Below the pieces are notes generated by a model. That model was not told the DNA's origin, made no database searches, and was given only the letters and a program-made list of their open reading frames with translations. This document shows positions 25,728 through 34,679 of a stretch of DNA of 35,855 nt, piece after piece; within the stretch, counting starts at the first letter, position 1; every line of letters starts with the position of its first letter. The stretch covers positions 1 to 35,855 of the forward strand of contig JAQVLW010000023.1 in assembly GCA_028703945.1 (NCBI GenBank). Reading direction: 5' to 3'. The stretch is from Aliarcobacter sp. (lineage in GTDB: Bacteria; Campylobacterota; Campylobacteria; Campylobacterales; Arcobacteraceae). A program made the translations under genes and the position numbers.

Positions 25728-26421
25728 TTTTATGATTATATTTATTTTAATTATTTTTAGTGCTTGTAGTGCTTCAAAAGAAGAGTTGACTTTTGAAAAA
25801 CCAGAAATTCAAATACCTAAAAAAAGTCCTGAACCACTCAAAAATAAAGGTTCTTTATATTCTATGCAAGGAGCTTCATTATTTGCTGATAAAAAAGATT
25901 TGCAAGTTGGAGATATTATTCAAATAGTTATATCGGAAAATACTAAGCAGGCAGCTAATAATAAAAGAGAATTAACAAGTACCAGAGCTAATAATTTAGG
26001 TGGAGGATTATTAGCAGCAACGGGAACAAATAGTTTAAGTGGTGCAGTTGGAAGTGCTGCAAATGATTTTAATTCAGATCTTGGTGTAGGTTTTGGAACA
26101 AAGAGTACCTCTTCGGACAAGGGAAGTGTAAAAACACAAGTAGCCGAAACTTTTTCTAGTACAGTTTCAGCAATTATTGAAGAAACTTACCAAAATGGTA
26201 ATTATTATATAAAAGGTAAAAAAGAGATGTTAATTGAAGGTCAAAAACAAGAAGTAATCATTAGTGGAGTTATTAGACCGTATGATATAACTTCAGATAA
26301 TTCAATAAACTCTTCACAAATAGCAAATTTGAAACTATTATATGATAAAAATGGTACAGAATCTGATATTTTAGAAACACCTTGGGGATTAAAGCTTATA
26401 AGAACAATATGGCCATTTTAA
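25717..26421 (+). CDS. flgH: Flagellar L-ring lipoprotein FlgH
   Basis: A 234-aa outer-membrane lipoprotein forming the L-ring. The lipoprotein signal peptide ends in the lipobox FSAC (Cys17). The mature part has GSLYSMQGASLFADKKDLQVGDIIQIVISENTKQAANNKR, YIKGKKEMLIEGQKQEVIISGVIRPYDI and the terminal WGLKLIRTIWPF, all typical of FlgH. It overlaps the preceding gene by 11 bases; an ATG five codons in is an alternative start that would shorten the signal peptide. It ends 56 bases before flgK. Confidence 0.94.
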   Translation: MQNSFMIIFILIIFSACSASKEELTFEKPEIQIPKKSPEPLKNKGSLYSMQGASLFADKKDLQVGDIIQIVISENTKQAANNKRELTSTRANNLGGGLLAATGTNSLSGAVGSAANDFNSDLGVGFGTKSTSSDKGSVKTQVAETFSSTVSAIIEETYQNGNYYIKGKKEMLIEGQKQEVIISGVIRPYDITSDNSINSSQIANLKLLYDKNGTESDILETPWGLKLIRTIWPF

Positions 26422-26477
26422 TCTAATTTTAAGAAATGTAATGTAATAATCTGTAAAATTATACCTAAGGAGGTTCT

Positions 26478-28367
26478 ATGATAAGTACATTGAGTGTTTC
26501 CCAATCAGGACTAAATGCTGCTAAAACAGCAGTTGAAAATGTGTCTAATAATATAGCTAATGAGAATACTCCTGGGTATAAAAAGAGAGTAGTTCAAGTT
26601 AGTGAATTATCTCAGATGGATTCTCAGTTTGCAGGTAGAGGTGTTGGTGTAGATGGTGTATATAGAATTACTTCTCAATACATGTATGACAAGCTTATTT
26701 CAGAAAACAGTAAAGTAAGTTATTATGATAAATTGTCAAGTATGCTTGGAAGTGTTGAATCGATTTTTAAAGAAACAATCGATAGTGGTTTTACAGCAGA
26801 TTTAAATAGATATTATCAATCTGTTGAAAATCTAAGAGCCAATCCTAGCTCTCAAGTATATAAAACAGCTTTACAAAACCAAGGAAAGATTTTAGTTGAG
26901 TCTCTTCAAAATCTTTATTCAGGGGTAGAAACACAACAAGCAAATGAAAAAAAAGGCTTATATGCTAATGTTGATGGTGTAAATAGTATTTTAAAAGAAA
27001 TAGGTTCTATTAATGAAAAAATACAAAAATATGGAGAGAATAATGATCTCCTTGATAAAAGAGATCAACTTGAATTAGAATTATCAAGTTATGTTGATGT
27101 AAGTGTAAGCAGAGAAAGTGGCTATTATGAACTAAAAATTGGTGGTGAAACAGCTATTAGCAGTAATACAAATGTAAGAACAATGAATGTAAAAGAAGAA
27201 GAAACTTTACAAAAAGACAAATATACTTTGGTAAAGAATACCCTTCCTATTCCAACAGTATATGATGCATTAAAAAATAATAATGATGCTACTTTTAGTC
27301 CAAAAACATATAATAATGGAGATATCGTTACTTATAAGTTAAATAATGAGTCTGAAGTATCAGTCACTATGGGTGAATCAATAACAATGGATTGGGATGG
27401 AGATGGTTCCGTAACAACAGAGGCTGTAACTAATTCAAATTTAACTAGAGCTTTAGTTTATAGGATAAACTCAAATCCGAATATGAAAGATTCTATTACA
27501 GCATATAATGGAGATTATTCAATAGATGCAAATGGAAATAAAGTTACTAAAAATACTCAGGATAACTATTTAAGAATTGAATCAAATGCTGGCGGAATTG
27601 CAAATAAATTTGATGGAAGAATTAGTATTCAAAAATTTGATGATTTAGGAACACCTGTTTCTGAAGAAGCTAGAGAATCTATTTATAGAAATGAATCACA
27701 AAGTACAGACCCTGAATCAAGAGTTTATATCTCAATTTATGATAAAGGAATTTCAGCAAAAAGTGGTATTATAAAAGCTCAAGTAGAAAATTTATCATCA
27801 GATTCTCCAAATAATAAATTTCAAGTTTATTTTGATAAATTAGATGCTTTTGCTCAAACTTTGGGAGATATAACTGATAAATATATCAAAACAGGAACTG
27901 ATACTTATATTTATGGAGAAGCTGCTAGTGATGAGTCTTTAGGGGTAATAAATTCAGTAGGATTGTTTAGTGGTTCAAGTATTAAAACATTAAAGTTTAA
28001 TGACAGTTTAGTTAATGAATTAACTCAAGAGAAGCTAGATTATTTAGCAACTATGCAATGGAATAATGATTTGTCTTATGATGGGAAAGCTCAAACAGGA
28101 ACATCAACAGCAAAAGCATCATTATCTGAATTTTTTAGAGATTTAAGAGTTACGGTTTCAGCAGATAAAGAGAGTGTAAATTTTTTAAAAGATACTCAAG
28201 CTGGTGTTAAAATGTCGATTAAATCTTCATATGATCAATTAACTAAAGTTGATAAAGACAATGAAATGTTAGATTTAATGAAATTTCAAGCAGCATATAC
28301 TGCAAATGCTAAGATAATTACTGCAATAGATGAAATGTTGCAAACATTACTTGGTTTAAAAAGATAA
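26478..28367 (+). CDS. flgK: Flagellar hook-filament junction protein FlgK (HAP1)
   Basis: A 629-aa secreted protein joining hook and filament. The N-terminal rod-like segment MISTLSVSQSGLNAAKTAVE followed by NVSNNIANENTPGYKKR is the conserved D0 motif. The C-terminal LDLMKFQAAYTANAKIITAIDEMLQTLLGLKR is its partner D0 helix. The middle (about 230-480) is variable surface-exposed sequence with a WDGDGS stretch. A strong AAGGAGG ribosome binding site lies five bases before the ATG. The 56 bases upstream show no recognisable sigma54 or sigma28 promoter. It is followed 11 bases later by fliD. Confidence 0.95.
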   Translation: MISTLSVSQSGLNAAKTAVENVSNNIANENTPGYKKRVVQVSELSQMDSQFAGRGVGVDGVYRITSQYMYDKLISENSKVSYYDKLSSMLGSVESIFKETIDSGFTADLNRYYQSVENLRANPSSQVYKTALQNQGKILVESLQNLYSGVETQQANEKKGLYANVDGVNSILKEIGSINEKIQKYGENNDLLDKRDQLELELSSYVDVSVSRESGYYELKIGGETAISSNTNVRTMNVKEEETLQKDKYTLVKNTLPIPTVYDALKNNNDATFSPKTYNNGDIVTYKLNNESEVSVTMGESITMDWDGDGSVTTEAVTNSNLTRALVYRINSNPNMKDSITAYNGDYSIDANGNKVTKNTQDNYLRIESNAGGIANKFDGRISIQKFDDLGTPVSEEARESIYRNESQSTDPESRVYISIYDKGISAKSGIIKAQVENLSSDSPNNKFQVYFDKLDAFAQTLGDITDKYIKTGTDTYIYGEAASDESLGVINSVGLFSGSSIKTLKFNDSLVNELTQEKLDYLATMQWNNDLSYDGKAQTGTSTAKASLSEFFRDLRVTVSADKESVNFLKDTQAGVKMSIKSSYDQLTKVDKDNEMLDLMKFQAAYTANAKIITAIDEMLQTLLGLKR

Positions 28368-28378
28368 AAGGATAAATC

Positions 28379-29758
28379 ATGGCTAATGGAGTTTTAGGAT
28401 TAGGTTCAGGTGGAGCAGCATCTTTAAATAGTGAGTTAATCGATAAATTAAAAACTGCAGAAAGAAAATCAACAGTTGCACCAATAGAAACAAGTATTGA
28501 AAAAATTACAAAGGAAAAAGTAACTTTTGCAAGTATTCAAACAAAAGTATCAGAGTTATTAGATGCTATTAAACCTTTTGATTTATTTATTTCAGGAGGA
28601 GTTACTGCATTCGAACAAAAATCAGCAACAACTTCTGGCGATTCAGTAACATTTGATGCTGCTGATGCAAAAGCTTTAAAAAAAGGCTTTACAAGTGTTG
28701 ATGTAACTAAACTAGCACAAAAAGATGTTTATCAATCAGGAAGTGTTAGTGCAGCAACAAAAGATAGTATAATTAATCAAGGTATACTATCTATACATGT
28801 TGGTGATATTACAACTGATCCATTAGACAAGCCACTAGAGTTTGATACTACAAATAAAACTTATCAACAATTAGCTGATGAGATAACAGCTAAAACAGGT
28901 ATGAATGCAAGTGTAGAACAAGTTGGGACGGATTCTTTTAGGCTAGTTATTAAAAGTGAAGAATCAGGAGTTGATAATAAGTTAATTATTAGTGGAGCAG
29001 CAAGTCAAGCTTTAGGTTATACAACAGATGGAACAGCAATTAATAGTACTAATCATACGTTAACGGCTCAAGATATGGACGCAACAGTTGATGGTATTAA
29101 ATATAGTGTATCTTCGAATAATTTAACTGTTGATGGACTTAAAATTACAGCAAATAAAGTTGGTAGTTCAACTATAAATGTAACAGAAGATAATTCTCAA
29201 GTTGAAACATTAATGAAGAATTTTGTGACTAAATATAATGAAGTTGTGGCATTAATTGATACAGAAGTTTTGAGTGCTGATTCGACGCTTGGAGACAAAT
29301 CTTCTATTAGAAGTATAACAAGTGAAATAAAGGATAAATTATTTGGTTCTTATGGATCAGTTGGAGATAAATCAGTATTTAATTTTGGAATAGAACTTGA
29401 TAAATATGGTGGATTGACACTCGATAGTGCAAAATTTAATAAAGCAGTACAAGAAGATATGCCTGGATTAAAAGATTTATTTCTTGGAACGGCTGAAAAA
29501 AAAGGTTTAGGAACTACATTAAAAGAAACTCTTGATAATATGAAATTTACTGGTGGTGTATTAAACACTTATGAATCTTCAATGACAAAAAGAGAAGCAA
29601 CATTAAATGAAACTAAAGTAAAAGCTGAAAAATCATTGGATGCAAAATATCAACAACTAGCACTACAATTTAGTGCATATGGTGCATTAATAAATCAAAT
29701 GGAATCATCATTTGGTGGATTAAAAATGATAATTAATCAATCAACTTCAGGGAATTAA
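28379..29758 (+). CDS. fliD: Flagellar filament cap protein FliD (HAP2)
   Basis: A 459-aa secreted capping protein that guides flagellin assembly. The N-terminal LGLGSGGAASLNSELIDKLKTAE is the FliD_N motif; the C-terminal coiled-coil domain (about 380-459) includes LDAKYQQLALQFSAYGALINQMESSFGGLKMII. Length is near the 450-470 aa of enterobacterial FliD rather than the longer Campylobacter forms. AAAGGA precedes the ATG. It ends just before an intrinsic terminator and is separated from its chaperone-like neighbour fliS by about 100 bases. Confidence 0.94.
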   Translation: MANGVLGLGSGGAASLNSELIDKLKTAERKSTVAPIETSIEKITKEKVTFASIQTKVSELLDAIKPFDLFISGGVTAFEQKSATTSGDSVTFDAADAKALKKGFTSVDVTKLAQKDVYQSGSVSAATKDSIINQGILSIHVGDITTDPLDKPLEFDTTNKTYQQLADEITAKTGMNASVEQVGTDSFRLVIKSEESGVDNKLIISGAASQALGYTTDGTAINSTNHTLTAQDMDATVDGIKYSVSSNNLTVDGLKITANKVGSSTINVTEDNSQVETLMKNFVTKYNEVVALIDTEVLSADSTLGDKSSIRSITSEIKDKLFGSYGSVGDKSVFNFGIELDKYGGLTLDSAKFNKAVQEDMPGLKDLFLGTAEKKGLGTTLKETLDNMKFTGGVLNTYESSMTKREATLNETKVKAEKSLDAKYQQLALQFSAYGALINQMESSFGGLKMIINQSTSGN

Positions 29759-29766
29759 TTTTGAAT

Positions 29767-29791
29767 AAGAGAAGGAATTTTTCTTTTTCTT
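29767..29791 (+). terminator. Intrinsic terminator after fliD
   Basis: AAGAGAAGGAA pairs with TTCTTTTTCTT over 11 positions, two of them G-U, around a TTT loop, followed by a T-rich run. The strand-specific wobble pairs mean it works for plus-strand transcripts only. Confidence 0.6.
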
Positions 29792-29816
29792 TTTCTTTTA
29801 TAGAATTAAGCAAATA

Positions 29817-29822
29817 TATAAT
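29817..29822 (+). promoter_or_regulatory. -10 box of fliS
   Basis: TATAAT 38 bases before the fliS ATG, with TATACT overlapping it as an alternative. No consensus -35; the upstream DNA is T-rich. It fits a separate fliS-fliT transcript after the fliD terminator. Confidence 0.45.
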
Positions 29823-29860
29823 ATACTGACACATAAAATGATTAGTAGGAGTTATTAAGT

Positions 29861-30217
29861 ATGGGAATAGAGGTATATAATCAACAAAATGCAATTTCAG
29901 ATGATCCATATGTTTTAGTATTAAAACTTTATGAGGGTCTTATAAAATATCTTTCATTTGTAAGAAGTGCAATGGAAGAAAATAATATTGAAACAAAATT
30001 TACATATGTAAATAAATCAATAGCAATTTTTGATGAACTAAGAAATGTATTAGATTTTGATGGTGGAGAAGTTGCATATTATTTAGATGGTTTATACTTA
30101 TACCAAATTGAAACTTTATTTAGTGCTGGAATTGATGATAATATCAATGCAGTTAATCAAGTTATGAAAGTTACTCAAGGATTAATTGACGCATGGAAAG
30201 AAGAGACAGGTCTTTAA
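29861..30217 (+). CDS. fliS: Flagellin export chaperone FliS
   Basis: A 118-aa helical cytoplasmic chaperone that keeps flagellin monomers soluble before export. YNQQNAISDDPYVLVLKLYEGLIKYL is the conserved N-terminal helix pair; AIFDELRNVLDFDGGEVAYYLDGLYLY matches the FliS core. TAGGAG upstream of the ATG supports the start. The end of the gene overlaps the next one by 25 bases. Confidence 0.93.
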   Translation: MGIEVYNQQNAISDDPYVLVLKLYEGLIKYLSFVRSAMEENNIETKFTYVNKSIAIFDELRNVLDFDGGEVAYYLDGLYLYQIETLFSAGIDDNINAVNQVMKVTQGLIDAWKEETGL

Positions 30218-30462
30218 AAGCATTAAGTGAATTGGTTTATATCGATTCACTTGATTCATTTGAAAAAGCAGATAGCTTAGTAAAATGGTATGATAATTAT
30301 TTGAGTAATGATTCTATTTCAGATTTTGATTTAGAATTAAAAGACTTAGAAAAACTTCAAGAACTTTTTTTTAAAAATATTAATTTTTTAAAAGCTCACA
30401 AAGAAGAGACGAGATTAGAACTTGTAAAAATGCAAAAAGTAAAGAGATTTTTAAAACACTAG
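30193..30462 (+). CDS. Small helical protein, FliT-like by position
   Basis: An 89-aa charged, helical protein (SLKALSELVYIDSLDSFEKADSLVKWYDNYL, then LEKLQELFFKNINFLKAHKEETRLELVKMQKVKRFL). Its place right after fliS, size and helical make-up match FliT, the chaperone of the FliD cap protein, but motif conservation is too weak to name it firmly. The ATG at 30193 lies within fliS with AAGGA eleven bases upstream; a later TTG near 30232 would remove most of the overlap. Its last 12 bases overlap convergent tilS. Confidence 0.55.
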   Translation: MERRDRSLKALSELVYIDSLDSFEKADSLVKWYDNYLSNDSISDFDLELKDLEKLQELFFKNINFLKAHKEETRLELVKMQKVKRFLKH

Positions 30463-31431
30463 TTCTTCTAACTCTATCTTTTCTCTAAAAATATAAGTTC
30501 TAATATTTTTAGGGATTTTATTTATTCTATATAATTCTTTATATTTTTTTTCTATAAACTCACTACATATTGGTGCTATCCAGATATGATTTTGTTGAAT
30601 TGAGATGTTTATTTTATGAGAAATAGTAATCTCTTTTTGTTTTAATATCTCATTTCTTTGGGCTGATGTTAATAAAAAACCTCTTTTTTTCAGACTTAAA
30701 TCAATAGTTCTAATATTTAAATTATCATCATTTTGATTTAGAAAAATCTCTAATTCTTTTATCTTTTTAATTGGAATATTTTGAATATTTAAAGAATCTA
30801 AATCAATTTGTAGATATTCAAAAGATTTTTTTACACCACTACTAAAATTTTCTAAAAATTTATTAGAAAAAGTATGTCTAAAATAGTTTCTTTTGTATTT
30901 CTCATCAAAATTTGATTGGTCAACAAAATATTTGTGATTATTTATTTTTAGATAATTTTCAAGTTCCTCTTTTGTGATATTTAAAAGTGGTTTGTAAATT
31001 TTATGGTTTTCTTTTTGCTCAAATTCATTAAATCCAATAAGTTCAACTAATCCAGCACCTTTAGATAATTGCATCATAAACCACTCTAATTTATCGTTTA
31101 ATTGGTGTGCAGTGATTAAATTTTCATAAGAGTTTTCTAGAATTATTTCATCAAAAAATTTATATCTTATATCTCTAGCATTTTTTTCAAAATTGGAAAT
31201 ATTTTCAATTTTTGTTTCTTTTAAAAAGATGTTTTTTTTGTATTTAGAAGCTAAATTTTTTGCATAAAAAACTTCATCTTTACTTTGAACTCTTAAATTA
31301 TAATTAACAATAGCAATATCAAAGGGAATATTTTGTTCAAGTAGCAAAAAAAATAGCGCACTAGAATCAACTCCTGCTGAAAAAGCTAGAAGATTTTTTT
31401 GATTCCGAATTACACTAAAATCTAAGTTCAT
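30451..31431 (-). CDS. tilS: tRNA(Ile)-lysidine synthetase
   Basis: A 326-aa enzyme that attaches lysine to C34 of the CAU-anticodon isoleucine tRNA so that it reads AUA. The PP-loop ATPase motif is AFSAGVDSSAL (S18-S23, Ala in place of the first Gly of SGGxDS). It is followed by AIVNYNLR, TAHQLNDKLEWFMMQLSKGAG and the YFVDQSNFDEKYKRNYFRH segment, all typical. This AUA-rich genome would rely on it. No clear ribosome binding site precedes the ATG, which comes two bases after the rimO stop, so coupling to rimO is likely. Confidence 0.92.
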   Translation of the reverse strand: MNLDFSVIRNQKNLLAFSAGVDSSALFFLLLEQNIPFDIAIVNYNLRVQSKDEVFYAKNLASKYKKNIFLKETKIENISNFEKNARDIRYKFFDEIILENSYENLITAHQLNDKLEWFMMQLSKGAGLVELIGFNEFEQKENHKIYKPLLNITKEELENYLKINNHKYFVDQSNFDEKYKRNYFRHTFSNKFLENFSSGVKKSFEYLQIDLDSLNIQNIPIKKIKELEIFLNQNDDNLNIRTIDLSLKKRGFLLTSAQRNEILKQKEITISHKINISIQQNHIWIAPICSEFIEKKYKELYRINKIPKNIRTYIFREKIELEELVF

Positions 31432-31433
31432 AA

Positions 31434-32774
31434 CTATTTAATTACAGTTGCTAATAGTTTATCTCCAGCAAGTTCAGTAATTTTTACTGTGTAAATTTGT
31501 CCAAATTTAATTTGTTCATTTTCAGGAAGTTCATTGTCATTGATGTAAATTTCTCCATCAATATCAGGTGCCCAAATTGTTTTTCTTGCACTCAATAAAT
31601 ATTCGTGCTCTTCACTTTCACCATCAACATAAACTTCAAAAGTTTTTCCAATTTCAGATTCAAGTGATTCTTGCGTTGTTAAAGCAATTATTTCACCAAT
31701 AATTTCAGCTCTTTCATCAATAATCTCTTGCTCTATTAAATCTTTAGACTCTGCAGCTGCTGTTCCTTCTTCTGTTGAATAAGAGAAAACATTTGCTCTA
31801 TCAAATTTAAAATCTTCAATATATTTACATAAAATTTCATGATCTTCTAAAGTTTCCCCTGGATGTCCTGCAATAAATGTTGTTCTTACAAATGAGTTTG
31901 GTTTACTTCTCATGTGATTCATAAGTTCATTTAGTTTTTCAACACCTTTTCCTCTTTTCATGATTTTAAGCATTGATGGAGTTATATGTTGTAATGGCAT
32001 ATCAAAATAGTTTACAAAAACTTGTGAATCTGCAATTTTATCAATTAAAGATAAAGTTGTAGTTGATGGATAAAGATATAAAATTCTAGCTGTTTTAATA
32101 CCTTCAATTTTTTCAACTTCTTCAATTAAAAGTTCAAGACCATTTTTTATATCTTGGTCTCGTAAAAATGAAGATGAATCTTGAGATACAAATGAAAAAT
32201 CAACATAACCCTTTGATACAAGTGATTTAACTTCTTTTACAAGTGACTCTAAAGTTCTTGAGTGAAGTTTCCCTTTAAATGATGGAATTGCACAAAAAGA
32301 ACAAGTTTGATTACATCCTTCGCTTAGTTTTACATAAGCGTGGTATGAAGAACCTGTAATTACCCTTTCATTTTCATCTGAAGCTAAAAATACTTCATTT
32401 GAAAAAGCACTTCTTTTTTCATGTACAAGTAAATCTATTTTGTCATAATCTCCAACACCTGTAAAAACATCAATTTCTGGTAACTCTTTTTGAAGTTCAC
32501 CTTGGTATCTTTGGCTTAAACATCCAGCCATTACTAAAACTGACTCTTTTTTTCTTTCATCGTGAAGATTAAAAATTGTATTTAAACTCTCTTGTTTTGC
32601 ACTATCTATAAATCCACATGTATTTACGATGATAACATCTGCATTTGCTGCATCATCTGTAATTGTATAATCTTTTAATTTACCTAACATAATCTCTGAA
32701 TCAACAAGATTTTTAGTACAACCAAGGCTTACTAAATGTAGAGTTTTTTTAGGATTTTTTACTGAAAATTTCAT
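31434..32774 (-). CDS. rimO: Ribosomal protein S12 methylthiotransferase RimO
   Basis: A 446-aa radical-SAM enzyme that adds a methylthio group to an aspartate of ribosomal protein S12. The N-terminal cluster cysteines are C19 (SLGCTKNLVDSE), C53 (VNTCGFID) and C85 (MAGCLSQRY). The radical-SAM motif GCNQTCSFCAIPSFKG supplies C154, C158 and C161. A TRAM domain closes the protein. LGCTKNLVDSE and the length separate RimO from the tRNA enzyme MiaB. It lies between panC and tilS on one strand. Confidence 0.94.
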   Translation of the reverse strand: MKFSVKNPKKTLHLVSLGCTKNLVDSEIMLGKLKDYTITDDAANADVIIVNTCGFIDSAKQESLNTIFNLHDERKKESVLVMAGCLSQRYQGELQKELPEIDVFTGVGDYDKIDLLVHEKRSAFSNEVFLASDENERVITGSSYHAYVKLSEGCNQTCSFCAIPSFKGKLHSRTLESLVKEVKSLVSKGYVDFSFVSQDSSSFLRDQDIKNGLELLIEEVEKIEGIKTARILYLYPSTTTLSLIDKIADSQVFVNYFDMPLQHITPSMLKIMKRGKGVEKLNELMNHMRSKPNSFVRTTFIAGHPGETLEDHEILCKYIEDFKFDRANVFSYSTEEGTAAAESKDLIEQEIIDERAEIIGEIIALTTQESLESEIGKTFEVYVDGESEEHEYLLSARKTIWAPDIDGEIYINDNELPENEQIKFGQIYTVKITELAGDKLLATVIK

Positions 32775-32837
32775 ATATTTATTCTTTTATCTTAATTTTT
32801 TTGCAATTTTATCATAAACTCTTTTTAAAACAAAATG

Positions 32838-33656
32838 TTAAAGCCAAATATTATCAAGTAGTCTAGTATTTCCAAATCTAGCAACCACAAGAATAATTGT
32901 ATTTTTTGGTTCTACAACTTTTAGCTCATTAAACTCTCTATCAACAATGGCTACATATTCTACATCTAAAGTTTGCATGATTGAATAAAGTTTATTTTCC
33001 ACGGCATTAATATTTCTTTCTCCACTTGCAATTAATGAACCAGCCATATATAAAGATTTTGAAATAAGTAACGCATCTTTTCTTTGTGTTGCATCTAAAT
33101 AAATATTTCTTGAACTAAGCGCTAACCCATCATCTTCTCTTATGATTTCACAAGGAACAATATTAATAGGTAAAAATAAATCTTTTACCATTTGCATAAT
33201 AAGAGAGAGCTGTTGGGCGTCTTTTTTCCCAAAATATGCATTTGTAGGTTGTGTTAAATTAAATAGCTTTAATACAACTCTTAAAACACCATCAAAATGT
33301 CCAGGTCTTGTTTTTCCCTCAAGTATATAGCTTTTATTTGGAGCTTTAATTAAAACCTCTTCTTTCCCATACATTGTAGAAATTTCAGGCATGAAAACAT
33401 AATCAACCTTACACATTTGACAGATTTTTTTATCTGCTTCATCTTTTCGAGGATATGCATCCAAGTCTTCACCTGGTAAAAATTGAGTTGGGTTTACAAA
33501 AATAGATACTATTATTACATCATTTTCACTTCTTGCTTGTTTGATTAGTGAAATATGTCCATTATGTAATGCTCCCATTGTTGGAACAAAACCAACTGTT
33601 CCAACAATATTTTTTCGTATTTTTTGTAATTCTTCTATTGTTTTTAAAACTTGCAA
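32838..33656 (-). CDS. panC: Pantothenate synthetase
   Basis: A 272-aa enzyme that condenses pantoate and beta-alanine with ATP to make pantothenate, the precursor of coenzyme A. The nucleotide-binding signature PTMGALHNGH is at residues 25-34; FVNPTQF, RPGHFDGVLRVVLKLFNL, YFGKKDAQQL and ALSSRN are all present. The start is TTG with AAAGGA about six bases upstream. The coenzyme A arm is also what AcpS, encoded about 1 kb away, transfers. It sits 34 bases after the permease gene and likely shares its transcript. Confidence 0.94.
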   Translation of the reverse strand: MQVLKTIEELQKIRKNIVGTVGFVPTMGALHNGHISLIKQARSENDVIIVSIFVNPTQFLPGEDLDAYPRKDEADKKICQMCKVDYVFMPEISTMYGKEEVLIKAPNKSYILEGKTRPGHFDGVLRVVLKLFNLTQPTNAYFGKKDAQQLSLIMQMVKDLFLPINIVPCEIIREDDGLALSSRNIYLDATQRKDALLISKSLYMAGSLIASGERNINAVENKLYSIMQTLDVEYVAIVDREFNELKVVEPKNTIILVVARFGNTRLLDNIWL

Positions 33657-33690
33657 TTTCTTTCCTTTTTAAACATTGTAGATATTAAAT

Positions 33691-34650
33691 TTATTTTTCT
33701 TCATAGTTAGGATTTAATTTTAGTAAAACTAAATCTGCAATCATATTACCAATTAGTGTCAAAAAGGCACCAATTATCAAAATCCCCATAATTACAGGAT
33801 AATCATGGCTTAAAGCGCTTTGATAAAACAATAATCCCATTCCATCAATTGAAAAAATTGTTTCAAGAATCACTGAACCTCCAATAATTCCAGGCAGTGA
33901 AAGACCAAGAAGCGTAATAACTGGTGGATATAAATTTGGTAAGATATAGAATCTTAAAATTTGTTTAGATGTTAATCCACGAGCTTTTGCAAAAAAAATA
34001 TAATCAGATTTTAAAATCTCAATAGTCAAACTTCTAATATATAAAATCAAACTTCCAATACCACCAAAAACTATAATAAAAATAGGAAGTACTAAATGCC
34101 ATGCATAATCCAAATAATAATTAAAACTTCCATCATTAGCAACTCCATGAAGTCCAGCTATTGGTAAAATCTCAAAATTAATGGCAAAAATAAGAACTAA
34201 TAAAAGTGCTAAATAAAATGAAGGCATTGCAAAACTAAGAAGTGATAATTGAGCTGTAAATTTATCAAATAATGAGTTTTTATTTAAAGCTGATTTTATT
34301 CCAAAATAAAGAGAAATGATGAATATTAAAACCATAGAAACAATATTTAATATCAAAGTAATAGGCATTCTACTTAATATTTCATTTTTTACCATTTCTC
34401 CACTAGCAAATGAAATTCCAAAATCAAGTTTAATTATAGAAAAAAACCATGAAGAAAATTGAATATATAAAGGTTTATCCAAACCATAAATAGCTTTTAA
34501 TTGCTCGATTGATTCAGGTGTAATATTTGGATTTAATTCACCACTTGCAAAAAAAGAGTTAGGAGCGGCATTTATTGCAATAAAAGAAATAAGGCTAATT
34601 ATAAAAAGCATGATGATGAGGTATAATAATTTTTTTAAAAATAGTTTCAT
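33691..34650 (-). CDS. ABC transporter permease, DppB/OppB type (orphan)
   Basis: A 319-aa inner-membrane permease of the peptide/nickel uptake family with six helices. N-terminal KKLLYLIIMLFIISLISFIAINAAP, the YGLDKPLYIQFSSWF loop, the FAKARGLTSKQILRFYILPN coupling (EAA) loop and the terminal LVLLKLNPNYEE match DppB. The ATG at 34650 gives the canonical N-terminus; an earlier ATG at 34704 would add a poorly matching leader and overlap acpS. No second permease, ATPase or binding protein gene is adjacent, and the following gene is panC. A TATAAT lies just upstream of the ATG, so the message may be leaderless. Confidence 0.85.
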   Translation of the reverse strand: MKLFLKKLLYLIIMLFIISLISFIAINAAPNSFFASGELNPNITPESIEQLKAIYGLDKPLYIQFSSWFFSIIKLDFGISFASGEMVKNEILSRMPITLILNIVSMVLIFIISLYFGIKSALNKNSLFDKFTAQLSLLSFAMPSFYLALLLVLIFAINFEILPIAGLHGVANDGSFNYYLDYAWHLVLPIFIIVFGGIGSLILYIRSLTIEILKSDYIFFAKARGLTSKQILRFYILPNLYPPVITLLGLSLPGIIGGSVILETIFSIDGMGLLFYQSALSHDYPVIMGILIIGAFLTLIGNMIADLVLLKLNPNYEEK

Positions 34651-34657
34651 AACGCAG

Positions 34658-34663
34658 ATTATA
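34658..34663 (-). promoter_or_regulatory. -10 box immediately upstream of the permease start codon
   Basis: TATAAT on the minus strand ends seven bases before the ATG at 34650 (TATAATCTGCGTTATG). The expected transcription start would fall at or next to the A of the ATG, and there is no room for a Shine-Dalgarno sequence. Confidence 0.5.
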
Positions 34664-34679
34664 CAGAAGATAGGTTTAA

